Shown here in pieces: positions 42,919 to 51,016 of a stretch of DNA of 64,000 nt (position 1 is its first letter; every line of letters begins with the position of its first letter). This DNA comes from JAPLJC01 sp963697965 (GTDB lineage: Bacteria; Desulfobacterota; Desulfobaccia; Desulfobaccales; 0-14-0-80-60-11). The notes under the pieces were generated by a model. It did no database searches. It saw nothing but the letters and a program-made list of their open reading frames with translations, and was not told the DNA's origin. The DNA is taken from positions 1,550,001 through 1,614,000 of the forward strand of contig OY969108.1 of assembly GCA_963697965.1 (NCBI GenBank), in the 5' to 3' direction. A program made the translations under genes and the position numbers.

Positions 42919-43179
42919 ATGGACAGAAGAACCAAGGTTAATTATCGAGGGAATGAAGTAGATGCCATCGAGGTGGATTACGAATCCAAAGAAGTATGGA
43001 GTGAATATAAACTGAGTGATGGAACGGTTATTCGATTAAAACCTGTGGCTACAAATATTATTAAAGTATTAAATGAATATGATGATTCTGGAAAACCAAT
43101 TTATTTAGTTCAATCCTCGAATGTTTTGGGCGTCTTTCTTCCTCCCAAAAAAGGAGGCCCTACTGGGATAGCACACTAG
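42919..43179 (+). CDS. Small hypothetical cargo protein (86 aa)
   Basis: 86 aa, beta-rich: VNYRGNEVDAIEVDYESKEVWSEYKLSDGTVIRLKPVATNIIKVLNEYDDSGKPIYLVQSSNV is the core region, with VIRLKPVATNI near the middle. It starts at an ATG after AAGGGGGTATGTTCC. No family recognised. First gene of the cargo row; 68 bp ahead of the next. AT-rich. Confidence 0.55.
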   Translation: MDRRTKVNYRGNEVDAIEVDYESKEVWSEYKLSDGTVIRLKPVATNIIKVLNEYDDSGKPIYLVQSSNVLGVFLPPKKGGPTGIAH

Positions 43180-43247
43180 TTAGACCATGTTGCTCATGAA
43201 GCGTTCTCCTGTTCCTCTCCTGGATACGGAATAATATTTATTCAAGG

Positions 43248-43634
43248 ATGGGCGAAAAAATGGAAAAAGAGCATAAGAAATCAGTACCAGGGATTGACGA
43301 AGAGTCCAAAAGAATTAAATTCGACTTTATTAAAAGTAATTTTTTCCGGGTAATCCATGTAGATGGCGTCTTTGGTGGTGTTTCTCCACAACGCTTGATT
43401 CATATGTCTGTTTGGAATGAACGCTGGCCAATCCCTAAGCAGGTATCACATAAACTTCTGCCAGAAAGCAAATTGGGAGAAGAAATTACCGAAGACCGGA
43501 TTTCGCGCGATGCTATTGTTCGAGAGGTTGAAGCCCACCTTATAATGAATCTCGAAACAGCCAAACAAACATCTATATGGCTACAAGAAAAAATAAAAAT
43601 AATTGAGGCTGGACTTAAAAAGGGTCAGAAATGA
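43248..43634 (+). CDS. Hypothetical cargo protein (128 aa)
   Basis: 128 aa. IKFDFIKSNFFRVIHVDGVFGGVSPQRLIHMSVWNERWPIPKQV shows a beta-sandwich-like opening that I have seen in island-encoded proteins of unknown function, followed by a C-terminal helix with REVEAHLIMNLETAKQTSIWLQEKI. The stop overlaps the next ATG (ATGA at 43631-43634), so it is co-translated. An in-frame ATG at 43260 is an alternative start. Confidence 0.6.
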   Translation: MGEKMEKEHKKSVPGIDEESKRIKFDFIKSNFFRVIHVDGVFGGVSPQRLIHMSVWNERWPIPKQVSHKLLPESKLGEEITEDRISRDAIVREVEAHLIMNLETAKQTSIWLQEKIKIIEAGLKKGQK

Positions 43635-44209
43635 GATACAATATGAGTTCTGCTCAATTGGGTGTATTGCTATGTCCCTATGCAGAAGGTAGATCCACTT
43701 CTGCTGGTAGTATTTTCGCTGGCAGTACATTGCCAAATTCTCCTGGTCAGCAGCGTTTTTATAGTCTGCCCGTTGAACAAATAAGAGAATTTCAACAGAT
43801 GTTCATAATAAGTGACCCTGACTTCTTCACTATCATTGGCAATAGGGATGCAGCCTGGATAAGAAATTGCAGGCATGAATTAGAACAAATGCACCATCTA
43901 TCCAATAATTGGAATGGCTATGGGTCTATACCTCCAAATGCCACCGCGATTAAAAATACACAAGATGTATTAGATAATTTATATGAAATGAATTTGGCAC
44001 CTGTTAGTGTTGCTCCATCTGCCGAGGATGGGGTTACAATATCATTTACTAAAGGTAATAAACACGCTGTTATTGAATGTTACAATGACGGCGATATAAT
44101 CGCTATGACTTATCGAGGAGAGAATCAGCCGGATATCTGGCAAATGGGCAGCTCACTTTTAGAAATTAAAGAAGAATTAATTCGCATATACGACATGCTC
44201 AATGGCTAA
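43631..44209 (+). CDS. Hypothetical cargo protein (192 aa, NWNGYGS motif)
   Basis: 192 aa. Central LSNNWNGYGSIPPNATAI (about 94-111) is a motif I associate with uncharacterised island proteins; then VAPSAEDGVTISFTKGNKHAVIECYNDGDIIAMTY looks like a small beta-sheet domain. No catalytic motif is evident. It overlaps the gene before by 4 bp and the next by 8 bp, so all three form one translationally coupled unit. Confidence 0.6.
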   Translation: MRYNMSSAQLGVLLCPYAEGRSTSAGSIFAGSTLPNSPGQQRFYSLPVEQIREFQQMFIISDPDFFTIIGNRDAAWIRNCRHELEQMHHLSNNWNGYGSIPPNATAIKNTQDVLDNLYEMNLAPVSVAPSAEDGVTISFTKGNKHAVIECYNDGDIIAMTYRGENQPDIWQMGSSLLEIKEELIRIYDMLNG

Positions 44210-44669
44210 TGATAATATTCCTGATGAGATGTTGCAGAGAGGGCGAGAACCAGATCCGGATTTCCCTTTAGAAGAGGATCTTTTCGTAAGATTTCAGACG
44301 GTCGAAAATAATAAGGTTTCTATATCCGATATCAAGTTCCCTGATCAATCAGTTAATAGGAGTAGATATAGCGAGGCGATCTGGATTTTAATCCCGATGT
44401 CTAAATTCCGAAATTGGGGATATGGCGTTATTAAAGTCCAGGATATTCCCAGAGAACCTAGAATACCTTCCGGTAAAACCAATCAATGCCAAATAGAACA
44501 CTGCCCTCTGGAACAAAACTATAGTCATTGTGAAATTCGTGCCTATAAAAATGGAATACGCGTGAACAATAATAATAAAGATAAAAGGATAGGTCTCCAA
44601 TTTAGGTTGGAGTTTATCCGAAAAATAGAGATTCGTAAATTTCCTGACTATCCTTATGCCAATGAGTAG
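44202..44669 (+). CDS. Hypothetical cargo protein (155 aa)
   Basis: 155 aa. LPFEEDLFVRF-type opening (LEEDLFVRFQTVENNKVSISDIKFPDQSVNRSRYS region), and GVIKVQDIPREPRIP, then CQIEHCPLEQNYSHCEIRAY with three cysteines and a histidine that could bind a metal. No family recognised. It overlaps the previous and next small genes. Confidence 0.6.
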   Translation: MANDNIPDEMLQRGREPDPDFPLEEDLFVRFQTVENNKVSISDIKFPDQSVNRSRYSEAIWILIPMSKFRNWGYGVIKVQDIPREPRIPSGKTNQCQIEHCPLEQNYSHCEIRAYKNGIRVNNNNKDKRIGLQFRLEFIRKIEIRKFPDYPYANE

Positions 44670-44817
44670 AAAAAAACAACCTGAACCGGACGACAAAGAA
44701 CAATTTGCCCGGTTCGTAGAGAAAGCCAAAGAGATTCAAAGGGATGACGCCAAAGAAGTCTTTGAAGAAGCCATGAAGACAATTATTAAGAAGAAAAAGG
44801 CTTCAAGGGTTGGGTGA
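44662..44817 (+). CDS. Very small charged cargo protein (51 aa)
   Basis: ATG at 44662 inside the end of the previous gene (ATGAGTAG overlap). 51 aa, one long helix of charged residues (EQFARFVEKAKEIQRDDAKEVFEEAMKTI region, then a KKKK tail). Such small proteins are common beside DUF3800 genes, from memory. Its 3' end overlaps the convergent DUF3800 gene by 15 bp. Confidence 0.5.
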   Translation: MSRKKQPEPDDKEQFARFVEKAKEIQRDDAKEVFEEAMKTIIKKKKASRVG

Positions 44818-45600
44818 GTTTCCTGAATGAACTTCAATGGATTTTAATAGCTCTTCGTCATATTGATTTTGAACATGCCTATTATTAAATATATTGGTAA
44901 TCGGCTCATATCCTTTTATAATCGGAACATTGCCGGCAGTCCTTCTAACACCCCAGGCGATAATATCTGCTGCCTGTAACGGGGATAGCTCTTTAGGTTC
45001 AAATGTTAGAGATCCGTTGCTAATATATGTTGCACCTTCTTTTCTCATTTGCATCATCCATTTATGAGCGCGCCGGACATGTCCGGCGCACTCATTCCCT
45101 TCTTCCATAAGAAAAGCCATATTCCCGTAATAATGATTAAACGATGCCATTGCGAAGCACTGATGAGCACAAAGCATAAAGCACAAACCATACAGACTGA
45201 CTTCTTTCTTGGTTTTATCGGACAACATATTACTATATTGTTCGTGATTTAAGGTGATAGCAACACTATGAATTTTATAACGATTAATGATATAGGCTAA
45301 TTCTGTGAATAGCTCGTTTCTGGTAGGATAGTCAAGGTGACCATGCCGTCCATGTTTTCCAAATTCTTTCATGTGAATTGGAGGGTCTATCTTGAATTTT
45401 GATAGAATGTCATTCCAGTCAGAATCAAAGCGAATAAACCTCTCACGGCGAAAAACTATCCCAGCCACCACAGCATGGGGATTATGCTGGTCAATTCCGC
45501 TTTCATCAAGATAGCAGCTAACAGCCAATGTTAGCCTTTCCGGGTCGTCTGAGTGCTGCATGACGAACCATAAATGCTCAAGATACTCTTTATGAGACAC
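44803..45600 (-). CDS. DUF3800-domain protein
   Basis: 265 aa. The N-terminal YLDESG (Asp32-Glu33) and PHAVVAGIVF pattern, with a late ADIIAWGVRRTAGN, is the DUF3800 fold, thought to be RNase H-like. It is often found near mobile elements and defence genes, with function unsettled. It is the only minus-strand gene of the transposon and sits at its right end. RBS AAAGAGTAT region is weak. It points inward and its tail overlaps the 51-aa gene. Confidence 0.75.
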   Translation of the reverse strand: MSHKEYLEHLWFVMQHSDDPERLTLAVSCYLDESGIDQHNPHAVVAGIVFRRERFIRFDSDWNDILSKFKIDPPIHMKEFGKHGRHGHLDYPTRNELFTELAYIINRYKIHSVAITLNHEQYSNMLSDKTKKEVSLYGLCFMLCAHQCFAMASFNHYYGNMAFLMEEGNECAGHVRRAHKWMMQMRKEGATYISNGSLTFEPKELSPLQAADIIAWGVRRTAGNVPIIKGYEPITNIFNNRHVQNQYDEELLKSIEVHSGNSPNP

Positions 45601-45616
45601 CCTACACCCCCTTCAC

Positions 45617-45635
45617 GGGTTTGTCAAGTATAATA
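45617..45635 (-). repeat. Right inverted repeat of the IS1595-type element
   Basis: Reads TATTATACTTGACAAACCC on the minus strand. Confidence 0.8.
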
Positions 45636-45636
45636 A

Positions 45637-45845
45637 CCCCTTTGAAAAAGAGGGGGCAGGGGGGATTTAAAATAACCTCTTGAAATCCCCCTAAATCCCC
45701 CTTTTCCAAAGGGGGACTTAAGTAACCTTGGAACTTAGGGTTTTGCTTGATTTAACGCCATACTATTTACGGAGCAGAACCTAGATCCTTCGCTTCGCAC
45801 AGAATGACATTTTTGGGCAGACTGAGGGTTGGCAATAGCTTCTAG
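45637..45845. mobile_element. MITE family B, copy B2, right part
   Basis: Begins CCCCTTTGAAAAAG, continues through the same core and closing palindromes as B1, and ends GGCAATAGCTTCTAG. With the left part at 41703-41838 it makes one complete element of about 335 bp. Confidence 0.85.
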
Positions 45846-45910
45846 ATCATAATGGGGGCGAACGAGATTAATTCCCCTTCATCATTGATCCAGAGTACCG
45901 AGGACTTAAC

Positions 45911-46801
45911 TTGAACCTCAAGGAATATTTGGAAGAGAGGCGCAGCCTGGTCAACCGGGCTCTGGAGACCTGCCTCCCGGCGGTGCGGGGCCCGGCCTTT
46001 CGGGTGGTTGAGGCCATGCATTACAGCCTGTTCGCGGGGGGCAAAAGGCTGCGGCCCATCCTCTGCCTGGCGGCGGCGGAGGCGGTGGGCGGCGGCTTCG
46101 ATACGGCCTTGCCGCTGGCCTGCGCCCTGGAAATGATCCACACGTACTCCCTGATCCACGACGATCTGCCGGCCATGGACGACGATGACCTGCGCCGGGG
46201 CCAGCCCACCTGCCACAAGCAATTCAACGAAGCCACCGCCATTCTGGCCGGGGACGGCCTGCTCACCGAGGCCTTCTATACCGTGGCTGCCGCGGCGCCC
46301 CGCTTTCAGAGGCGGGAGGCGGTGCTGCTGGAGATCCAGCAGTTGTTGAGCGAGGCGGCTGGCTACCGGGGCATGGTGGGCGGCCAGATGCTGGACCTGA
46401 TGGCCGAAGGCCGCCGGATCACCTTGCAGGAGTTGGAGTTCGTGCACCGTCTCAAGACCGGGGCGCTGATTACCGCGGCCACCCGGGCCGGGGCCCTGGC
46501 CGGGGGCGGCAGCCGCCCGCAGGTGGCCGCCCTCACCGCTTACGGGGAACGATTCGGTCTGGCCTTCCAGATCACCGACGACCTGCTGGACGTGGAAGGG
46601 GACGCCGCCGAAATGGGCAAGGCCCCGGGCATGGACGAGAAGAGGCAAAAGGCCACCTATCCCGCCCTCCTGGGTTTGGAGCCCTCCCGGCAGTGGGCCG
46701 GGCGCCTGGTGCAGGAAGCCCTGGCCGAACTGGAGCCCTTTGAGGAGCGGGCGGCCCCCTTGCAGGAACTGGCCCGCTATCTGCTGGTGCGCCGCTCCTG
46801 A
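45911..46801 (+). CDS. ispA: Farnesyl/polyprenyl diphosphate synthase
   Basis: Condenses IPP with allylic diphosphates, feeding squalene, quinone and lipid-carrier synthesis. 296 aa. First aspartate-rich motif DDLPAMDDDD (Asp84-Asp85, Asp90) and second TDDLLD (near 220). The residues before the first motif include the Tyr/Ser (TYSLIHDD), typical of C15-type IspA. The start is TTG at 45911 after GAGGAC. It lies 100 bp before dxs and 66 bp past the MITE end. Confidence 0.93.
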   Translation: MNLKEYLEERRSLVNRALETCLPAVRGPAFRVVEAMHYSLFAGGKRLRPILCLAAAEAVGGGFDTALPLACALEMIHTYSLIHDDLPAMDDDDLRRGQPTCHKQFNEATAILAGDGLLTEAFYTVAAAAPRFQRREAVLLEIQQLLSEAAGYRGMVGGQMLDLMAEGRRITLQELEFVHRLKTGALITAATRAGALAGGGSRPQVAALTAYGERFGLAFQITDDLLDVEGDAAEMGKAPGMDEKRQKATYPALLGLEPSRQWAGRLVQEALAELEPFEERAAPLQELARYLLVRRS

Positions 46802-46863
46802 GGCAAGATTAACAAAGGGTCCCCCGCGGACATCATAATTAATATGATTTGCCTGGCGTTTTC

Positions 46864-46872
46864 TGATATAAT
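46864..46872 (+). promoter_or_regulatory. Extended -10 promoter of dxs
   Basis: TGATATAAT, a perfect -10 with the TG extension, 30 bp before the dxs ATG. A matching -35 is poor (ATGATT), as is usual for extended -10 promoters. So dxs may be transcribed separately from ispA. Confidence 0.55.
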
Positions 46873-46901
46873 ACTTAGGATAAAGAGAGGGTTACAGTCA
46901 A

Positions 46902-48851
46902 ATGGACAGTCGCCCGAAAACGCTGCCTGAAGGCAGCCGCCGCCGCTTACTGGACGCCATCGATGACCCCCGGGACCTGAAGAAACTGCCTCCGGAGTTG
47001 CTGCCGCAACTGGCCCAGGAAATCCGGGACGAGATCATCGCCACCGTGTCCAAAACCGGCGGGCACCTGGCCCCCAGCCTGGGGGTGGTGGAACTCACCA
47101 TCGCCCTGCACTACGTCTTCGACAGCCCCCGGGATAAGATCATTTGGGACGTGGGCCATCAGGCCTATGCCCATAAACTCCTCACCGGGCGCCGGGAGCG
47201 TTTCCGGACCCTGAGGCAGTTCGAGGGTCTCAGCGGCTTTCCCAAGCGAGCCGAGAGCCCCCACGACGCCCTGGACACCGGCCACTGCGCCACGTCTATC
47301 TCTGCCGCGCTGGGCATGGCCTCAGCCCGTTGCTTGAACCGGGAACCGAAACGGATCGTGGCGGTGATCGGCGACGGAGCCATGACCGCGGGCATGGCCT
47401 TCGAAGCCCTGAACAACGCCGGCGGCCTCAACAAGGACCTCATCGTCATCTTAAACGACAACGGCATGTCCATCTCCCCCAACGTCGGGGCCTTGTCGTC
47501 CTTTTTCAGCCGCCAACTCACCCGCCCCGCCATGGTCTTCTTGAAGAACCAGGTGAAGAACCTGCTGGAATCGCTACCCGCCATCGGCGACGACCTCTTG
47601 GTCTGGGCCAAAAAGAGCGAGGGGTCTTTAAAGGCCTTCTTCACCCCGGGTATGCTCTTCGAGTCCCTCAAATTCACCTACATAGGGCCGGTGAAAGGCC
47701 ACCGCCTGGATCACCTCGTCGAAGTCCTGCAAAACGTCAAGAAGCTGAAGGGCCCCATCCTGGTGCACGTCCGCACCACCAAGGGCAAGGGCTATGAGCC
47801 GGCGGAATCGGACCCCACCGGCTTTCACGGCCTGGGCCGGTTCGACCCCGACACGGGCGTGGTCAAGAAGCACGTCGGCGAGGTGCCGTCCTACACCGAA
47901 GTCTTTGGCGACACCCTGGTGCGCCTGGCCCAGGAAAACCCCAAGATAGTGGCCATCACCGCGGCCATGCCCGATGGCACCGGCCTGGTCGATTTCCGGC
48001 AGCGCTTCCCGGAAAGGTTTTTCGATGTGGGCATTTGTGAGCAGCACGCGGTAACCTTCGCCGCGGGGCTGGCCCTGGAGGGCATCAAGCCGGTGTGCGC
48101 CATCTACTCCACTTTTATGCAGCGGGCTTACGACCAGGTGCTCCACGACGTCTGCCTGCAAAACCTGCCGGTGGTTCTGGCCCTGGACCGGGGGGGTATC
48201 GTAGGCGAAGACGGCGAAACCCACCAGGGGCTTTTCGACCTCTCATTTCTCCGCCATTTGCCCAACCTGGTGCTGATGGCCCCCAAAGACGAAAACGAAT
48301 TGCGGGACATGTTGTACACCGCCATAGAGCATCCCGGGCCCGTGGCCCTGCGCTATCCCCGGGGCACGGGGGTGGGGGTGGTCTTCTCTTCCACCCTTAA
48401 GAAGATCCCATTGGGCGAGGCCGAGGTCTTAAGCCAAGGGACCGACCTGCTCATCCTGGCCCTGGGGGCCTCGGTCCATCCTGCCCTGGCGGCGGCGGCC
48501 CGCCTCACCGAACAGGGCTTCAGCGCCACCGTGGTGAACGCCCGCTTTGTCAAACCCCTGGATGAGAACCTCATCCTGACCCTGGCGGCCCAACACGGCC
48601 GGGTGCTCACGGTGGAGGAAAACGTGCTGGCCGGCGGCTTCGGCAGCGCCATCCTGGAATTGCTGGCCGACCGGGGGCTGATGGTGGCCGTGAAGCGCCT
48701 GGGCATCCCGGATATCTTCGTGGAGCATGGCGCCCCGGCGATCTTGCGGCAAAAATACGGTCTGGACGCTGACGGCATCCTGAAGGAGGCCTTAGCTGTC
48801 CTGGGGCAGCCGGCCCAACCGAAGAAGGTGGTCTGGGGGGCGTTTAACTGA
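46902..48851 (+). CDS. dxs: 1-deoxy-D-xylulose-5-phosphate synthase
   Basis: TPP-dependent first enzyme of the MEP isoprenoid path. 649 aa, slightly longer than typical. Seen: HVPSLGVVELTIALH-type start (GGHLAPSLGVVELTIALHYVFDSP), GDGAMTAGMAFEALNNAG (TPP site), and the transketolase Pyr domain EQHAVTFAAGLALEGIKPVCAIYSTFMQRAYDQVLHDV. ATG at 46902 follows a GAGAGGG RBS. It supplies the IPP used by the ispA product just upstream and hence the hopanoid path at 9-15 kb. Confidence 0.96.
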   Translation: MDSRPKTLPEGSRRRLLDAIDDPRDLKKLPPELLPQLAQEIRDEIIATVSKTGGHLAPSLGVVELTIALHYVFDSPRDKIIWDVGHQAYAHKLLTGRRERFRTLRQFEGLSGFPKRAESPHDALDTGHCATSISAALGMASARCLNREPKRIVAVIGDGAMTAGMAFEALNNAGGLNKDLIVILNDNGMSISPNVGALSSFFSRQLTRPAMVFLKNQVKNLLESLPAIGDDLLVWAKKSEGSLKAFFTPGMLFESLKFTYIGPVKGHRLDHLVEVLQNVKKLKGPILVHVRTTKGKGYEPAESDPTGFHGLGRFDPDTGVVKKHVGEVPSYTEVFGDTLVRLAQENPKIVAITAAMPDGTGLVDFRQRFPERFFDVGICEQHAVTFAAGLALEGIKPVCAIYSTFMQRAYDQVLHDVCLQNLPVVLALDRGGIVGEDGETHQGLFDLSFLRHLPNLVLMAPKDENELRDMLYTAIEHPGPVALRYPRGTGVGVVFSSTLKKIPLGEAEVLSQGTDLLILALGASVHPALAAAARLTEQGFSATVVNARFVKPLDENLILTLAAQHGRVLTVEENVLAGGFGSAILELLADRGLMVAVKRLGIPDIFVEHGAPAILRQKYGLDADGILKEALAVLGQPAQPKKVVWGAFN

Positions 48852-48978
48852 ACCGGGGAGTTTAAGGTGTCGCCGCCGCAGAAAGGCAGGAACTTAGAAT
48901 CCCCGGGGCGGTGCGGAACATTTATAGGGGCAAGACGAATTAATTTTCACGTAATCTGCACGTTGAACTTTAAATAAA

Positions 48979-49017
48979 AAAGGCAAGTCCGACTCTATAT
49001 CGGTAACTTGCCTTTAT
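48979..49017. terminator. Bidirectional terminator between dxs and a small gene
   Basis: Stem AAAGGCAAGT / ACTTGCCTTT around a loop, with A/T-rich runs on both sides, placed between the convergent dxs and 49051-49275. Confidence 0.75.
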
Positions 49018-49050
49018 TATTGTTAGTTACTGGCCCTGAGCCGATGCGGG

Positions 49051-49275
49051 TCAGGGGTTTTTCTTGGCCGTGCAGGCGCAGCTGCTCTTTTTCATGTTCG
49101 ACCGCACCATGCTCTTCATCTGCTCTTCAGATACTTTCATATCCGCATGGGCCTCGTTTTTATGGGCGGCGCAAGCCTGCATGATTTTTCCCACCGCCTC
49201 ATCATCATTGTTCGCTTCCACCTTTACCTCGTAATTGCAAGGCGAAGGACATTGAAGGGAATATTCCATGAGCAT
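49051..49275 (-). CDS. Small cysteine-containing protein, DUF1059-like
   Basis: 74 aa (or 72 from the second ATG, better spaced from AAGGAG). Cys9, Cys13, Cys35, Cys66 and Cys68, with YSLQCPSPCNYEVKVEANNDDEAVGKIMQACAAHKNEAH as the core. DUF1059 proteins have this C-x-x-x-C then helix pattern. Function unknown. It ends at the shared terminator with dxs. Confidence 0.65.
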   Translation of the reverse strand: MLMEYSLQCPSPCNYEVKVEANNDDEAVGKIMQACAAHKNEAHADMKVSEEQMKSMVRSNMKKSSCACTAKKNP

Positions 49276-49549
49276 AATCTCCTTTGCTTAAAAATAGGCA
49301 CCCATCCCGGTAAAGTCAACCCGAAATGACTGGCGGCCCCAAACGAAAACCAGAAAAAACTTAGCAAAGCGGGTAGTCTGGATGAGGGGTAACTGGGAAT
49401 AGGGGAGGGCGTGACCGGAAGTTTCAACAGTTCTGAAGGGTTGAATAACCAGGAATATACTCTTTTGATGATTTTCCGGGTTAATCTCCAGGTGAGATTT
49501 TCCAAAATAAGGGGTAAGCTAGCGAAAACGAAACTTGGAGACCAGGGAA

Positions 49550-49735
49550 ATGGCTAAAAATGTGACCATGCGCGTGGAAGGCGGGAAGTTGATAATCGAG
49601 GTTGAGATGGATCAGGATTTCGGCCTGAGTAAAAGCGGCAAGACCAGGATCATCGCCAGCACCGAGGGAAATATCTCTGCTCCCGGCAACGAAGACGTTA
49701 AGATTGGGCTGAATGTTTACCGGTACCAGAAATAG
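49550..49735 (+). CDS. Small conserved hypothetical protein
   Basis: 61 aa from the ATG at 49550. MRVEGGKLIIEVEMDQDFGLSKSGKTRIIASTEGN and EDVKIGLNVYRYQK form a compact beta-structure; I recall it as a widespread small protein of unknown role. No operon partner. A longer start at 49535 is possible. Confidence 0.65.
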   Translation: MAKNVTMRVEGGKLIIEVEMDQDFGLSKSGKTRIIASTEGNISAPGNEDVKIGLNVYRYQK

Positions 49736-49790
49736 GAGAAAGCCGGCCAGGGAAGGGCAGGGTGGCCGTATTCCTCTCGTCGCCTTATTT

Positions 49791-49954
49791 GAGTGTGGAT
49801 TTGGGTGGGGATAGCTTCCCAAATTAGAGAAAATCTGCTAAACCCAGAACAACTCAGCAAAGCGAAAATGCAGTAATTATCGCATATTGGCCTATCTTGA
49901 GGAGATAAGGAAGCTTGGGGGTTGGGCTTAAGAATCCCCGCCCTTTTTGCTTCT
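49791..49954. repeat. Family G repeat, copy G1
   Basis: About 164 bp, beginning GAGTGTGGATTTGGG and ending GAATCCCCGCCCTTTTTGC. A GGGC...GCCC hairpin with a T-run closes it. Copies G2 at 52149-52311 and a split copy at 57850-58259. Confidence 0.75.
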
Positions 49955-49969
49955 CAGGGGCGTTTAGGG

Positions 49970-50983
49970 TCAGCTGAAGTTTCCCCAGAATCCCGGTCGC
50001 AACCGTTTTTGGGAGGGAATGTAATCTAATAAGGTAAATTCAGTAGCAACTGCGGCAATGGGCTCTCCCACCTGGACAATATCGGCCTCATTAATCGTAC
50101 CGAGGACAAATTCAGCCCTCTTGAGATAATCGACTCTATAAGGGTCGATCTTCATGATGCGCGCACAAGTGGCGTCCACCGCCGGGAGATTGCGGCCCAT
50201 GACCAGCACCCCCGCGGGTTTTGGGTCACCCATAATGGGACCATCTCCCTCCATGCCCACGATCCCGTCCACGATAGCCAGGTGCGGGCGTAAAGTCGCC
50301 GTGATATCCAGGATGGCCTCATCGATACCGGCATAATGAAGAACATTCTTAGGCCACCCATAATAAAGTCCGGGCATCAATCCAAATAAATTTTTCATGG
50401 AAAGGGTAATACCCGCCCAATGATGGGTTTTGAGCTTGGCCAGGGAGACGATCAAGTCCACTTGACGGAGAGTTTCCGGGAAAGTGAGACTGGTCAAACT
50501 GCTAAACTTTCCTAGATTGGGAATGCTGTAAGCATCCTGGTAATTTAGATCAATAAAGGGAATCCGGTCTTCCCAGAGCACTTCCCCTAAACCAGAATCC
50601 TCCAGGACGCGTAAGGTATCTCGGCAATGTCCCGGGCCCTCGGCGACCATGACCCGGGAGGCGCCGAACTTGAGGAAGGCTTCGACGGCGCCGCGGACCA
50701 CCAGGGGATGGGTATTGATATGGATGCTGGGGGGGTTGGTCTCTACGAGATTCGGTTTCAATAAAATCCGTTTGCCCTTGATTTCCTTAGGAGAGATCCC
50801 CAGGTGGGCTAATCCTTGGCAAATCACTGTGGCAATGTCAGCCTGATAGCCTGGGACTTTGGCAATAAAAGCCTGAGCCTGCCACCGCCTTCTTAAAAAC
50901 TTTCTCCAAAGGAAATGACCGGAAGCCGCCAGAATGGCGCCCCCAGCACAAGCTCCCAGGAATTCGCGGCGAGTAAAACCCAT
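49970..50983 (-). CDS. DUF362 protein with Tat signal
   Basis: 337 aa. N-terminal twin-arginine signal TRREFLGACAGGAILAASG, then a DUF362 domain (KPNLVETNPPSIHINTHP, GEGPGHCRDT-type AEGPGHCRDTLRVL, LAKLKTHHWAGITLSMKNLFGLMPG, GVLVMGRNLPAVDATCARIM). No ferredoxin-type cysteine motif is seen, so it lacks the FeS half of some relatives. Exported, unknown function. A terpene-cyclase-like gene lies 33 bp upstream on the same strand, a pairing that I have seen before. Confidence 0.8.
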   Translation of the reverse strand: MGFTRREFLGACAGGAILAASGHFLWRKFLRRRWQAQAFIAKVPGYQADIATVICQGLAHLGISPKEIKGKRILLKPNLVETNPPSIHINTHPLVVRGAVEAFLKFGASRVMVAEGPGHCRDTLRVLEDSGLGEVLWEDRIPFIDLNYQDAYSIPNLGKFSSLTSLTFPETLRQVDLIVSLAKLKTHHWAGITLSMKNLFGLMPGLYYGWPKNVLHYAGIDEAILDITATLRPHLAIVDGIVGMEGDGPIMGDPKPAGVLVMGRNLPAVDATCARIMKIDPYRVDYLKRAEFVLGTINEADIVQVGEPIAAVATEFTLLDYIPSQKRLRPGFWGNFS

Positions 50984-51016
50984 GATTTTTCTATGCTCTC
51001 TCTGCGAGGCAACCCT

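Larger units (their letters stand above)
41839..45636. mobile_element. IS1595-type transposon with cargo genes, inserted in a MITE
   Basis: About 3.8 kb. Inverted repeats TTATACTTTACAAACCC (left, within 41844-41862) and the reverse complement of TTATACTTGACAAACCC (right, 45617-45635) match at 16 of 17 bases. A 12-bp direct repeat CCCCTTTGAAAA flanks it (41827-41838 and 45637-45648), and the two halves of a MITE lie outside. Contents: an ISXO2-like transposase, five small plus-strand genes and a convergent DUF3800 gene. The cargo is much more AT-rich than the transposase. IS1595 members usually make 8-bp duplications, so the longer repeat is odd. Confidence 0.8.
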
